Positions 63,719 through 64,000 of a stretch of 64,000 nucleotides of DNA are shown here, piece after piece. The notes beneath the pieces were generated by a model. The model searched no databases. It saw only the letters and a program-made list of their open reading frames with translations, and had not been told where the DNA came from. Location of the stretch: NCBI RefSeq assembly GCF_006274605.1, contig NZ_CP040846.1, forward strand, positions 1,681,041 through 1,745,040, written 5' to 3'. Positions within the stretch are counted from its first letter, which is position 1, and each line of letters opens with the position of its first letter. The stretch is from Thermococcus indicus (lineage in GTDB: Archaea; Methanobacteriota_B; Thermococci; Thermococcales; Thermococcaceae). A program made the position numbers and the translations under genes.

Positions 63719-64000
63719 ATGTGGTTCTACGACAGGGAGCGCGAGATGGAATCCCCCAGGAAGGCGCTCGAACTGTCCCGCTCCCGGCTCGTGGTTGTGA
63801 CTATAACCGGACGCCGGCGAGTTGGAAAGACGAGGGCTGGTCAGGGAGTTTTTCAAAAGGGAGGGCGTTGATTATCTCGACTTCTTCATTCCAGTCAAAA
63901 GCGAAAAGCTCATCCTTGAGGACTTCTCTAGGGAGCTCAGGGCAAAGTTGAGGTATTCTCCGCGGTTTGAGACCTTCTCCGAGATGTTTGAATACCTGGA
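63719..64000 (+). pseudogene. Archaeal ATPase (partial at window edge, apparent frameshift)
   Basis: ATG 63719 opens MWFYDREREMESPRKALEL, the standard start of archaeal AAA ATPases, and reaches Walker A TGRRRVGKTR. The frame then breaks at GGG (63834-63836) and hits a stop at 63896. Removing one G restores LVREFFKREGVDYLDFFIP and continues open to the right edge. As written the gene is truncated; an insertion error is equally likely. The family is common near mobile elements. Confidence 0.78.

Noticed and set aside
1-64000. tRNA or rRNA genes
   Set aside because: No T-loop/acceptor pairing or rRNA-like segment was seen on either strand.

Overview
The window is chromosomal DNA of a hyperthermophilic euryarchaeon of the order Thermococcales, most likely a GC-rich Thermococcus. 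The evidence is the gene set: an ADP-dependent phosphofructokinase with a Thermococcales-type glycolytic operator, an ADP-forming acyl-CoA synthetase pair, the HerA-Mre11-Rad50-NurA end-resection operon, Hef, XerA and PINA. TATA-box promoters, GGTG-type ribosome binding sites, archaeal C/D and H/ACA guide RNA candidates and a Pyrococcus-type CRISPR repeat ending in ATTGAAAG agree. No rRNA or tRNA gene was seen.

Layout. 1-13206: a giant modular surface protein, open at the left edge and split by an apparent one-base frameshift. 13242-22573: a dihydropteroate-synthase-like protein, then the overlapping operon herA-mre11-rad50-nurA-DUF72. 22587-24684: an accessory patch in which a vapBC toxin-antitoxin pair is broken by an IS605/IS1341-type tnpB element, followed on the other strand by a C/D box guide RNA. 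24690-29831: a small unknown gene, glyoxylate reductase, MinD, PINA ATPase, two small membrane proteins and Maf. 29832-32277: CRISPR leader and a 30-repeat array without cas genes in the window. 32354-34968: PHP phosphoesterase and the B12-subunit, MeaB and epimerase genes of methylmalonyl-CoA metabolism. 35143-40713: DUF835 protein, then smc-HEPN-MNT-scpA, a condensin operon carrying a toxin-antitoxin pair. 40710-46622: an unknown gene, a DUF5658-like membrane protein, Hef, an H/ACA RNA candidate, twin PhoU/RCK_C regulators and a divergent SLC41/MgtE-type transporter. 46623-49701: sugar isomerase and ADP-forming acyl-CoA synthetase alpha and beta. 49713-57039: MFS transporter and cysteine synthase (both frameshifted), two ThiI-type sulfurtransferases, an intact vapBC pair, several membrane proteins, nitroreductase and a maleate-isomerase-like protein. 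57105-64000: ADP-phosphofructokinase with operator, a DUF4143 ATPase with twin operators, XerA with a TOPRIM partner, a glycosyltransferase, SfsA and a frameshifted ATPase cut by the right edge.

Three themes stand out. First, DNA maintenance genes are dense (HerA/NurA/Mre11/Rad50, SMC/ScpA, Hef, XerA, PINA, MinD). Second, mobile or selfish modules sit inside or beside housekeeping operons: tnpB in vapC, HEPN-MNT between smc and scpA, a second vapBC and the CRISPR array. Third, at least five genes carry single-base indels, all in or beside homopolymer runs, which points either to sequence error or to recent decay and should be settled before these genes are called pseudogenes.

The features most likely to be under-described are the two guide RNA candidates, the paired GGTAC-N8-GTACC operators, the HEPN-MNT pair in the smc operon, the XerA-TOPRIM pair and the rearranged CRISPR repeat.
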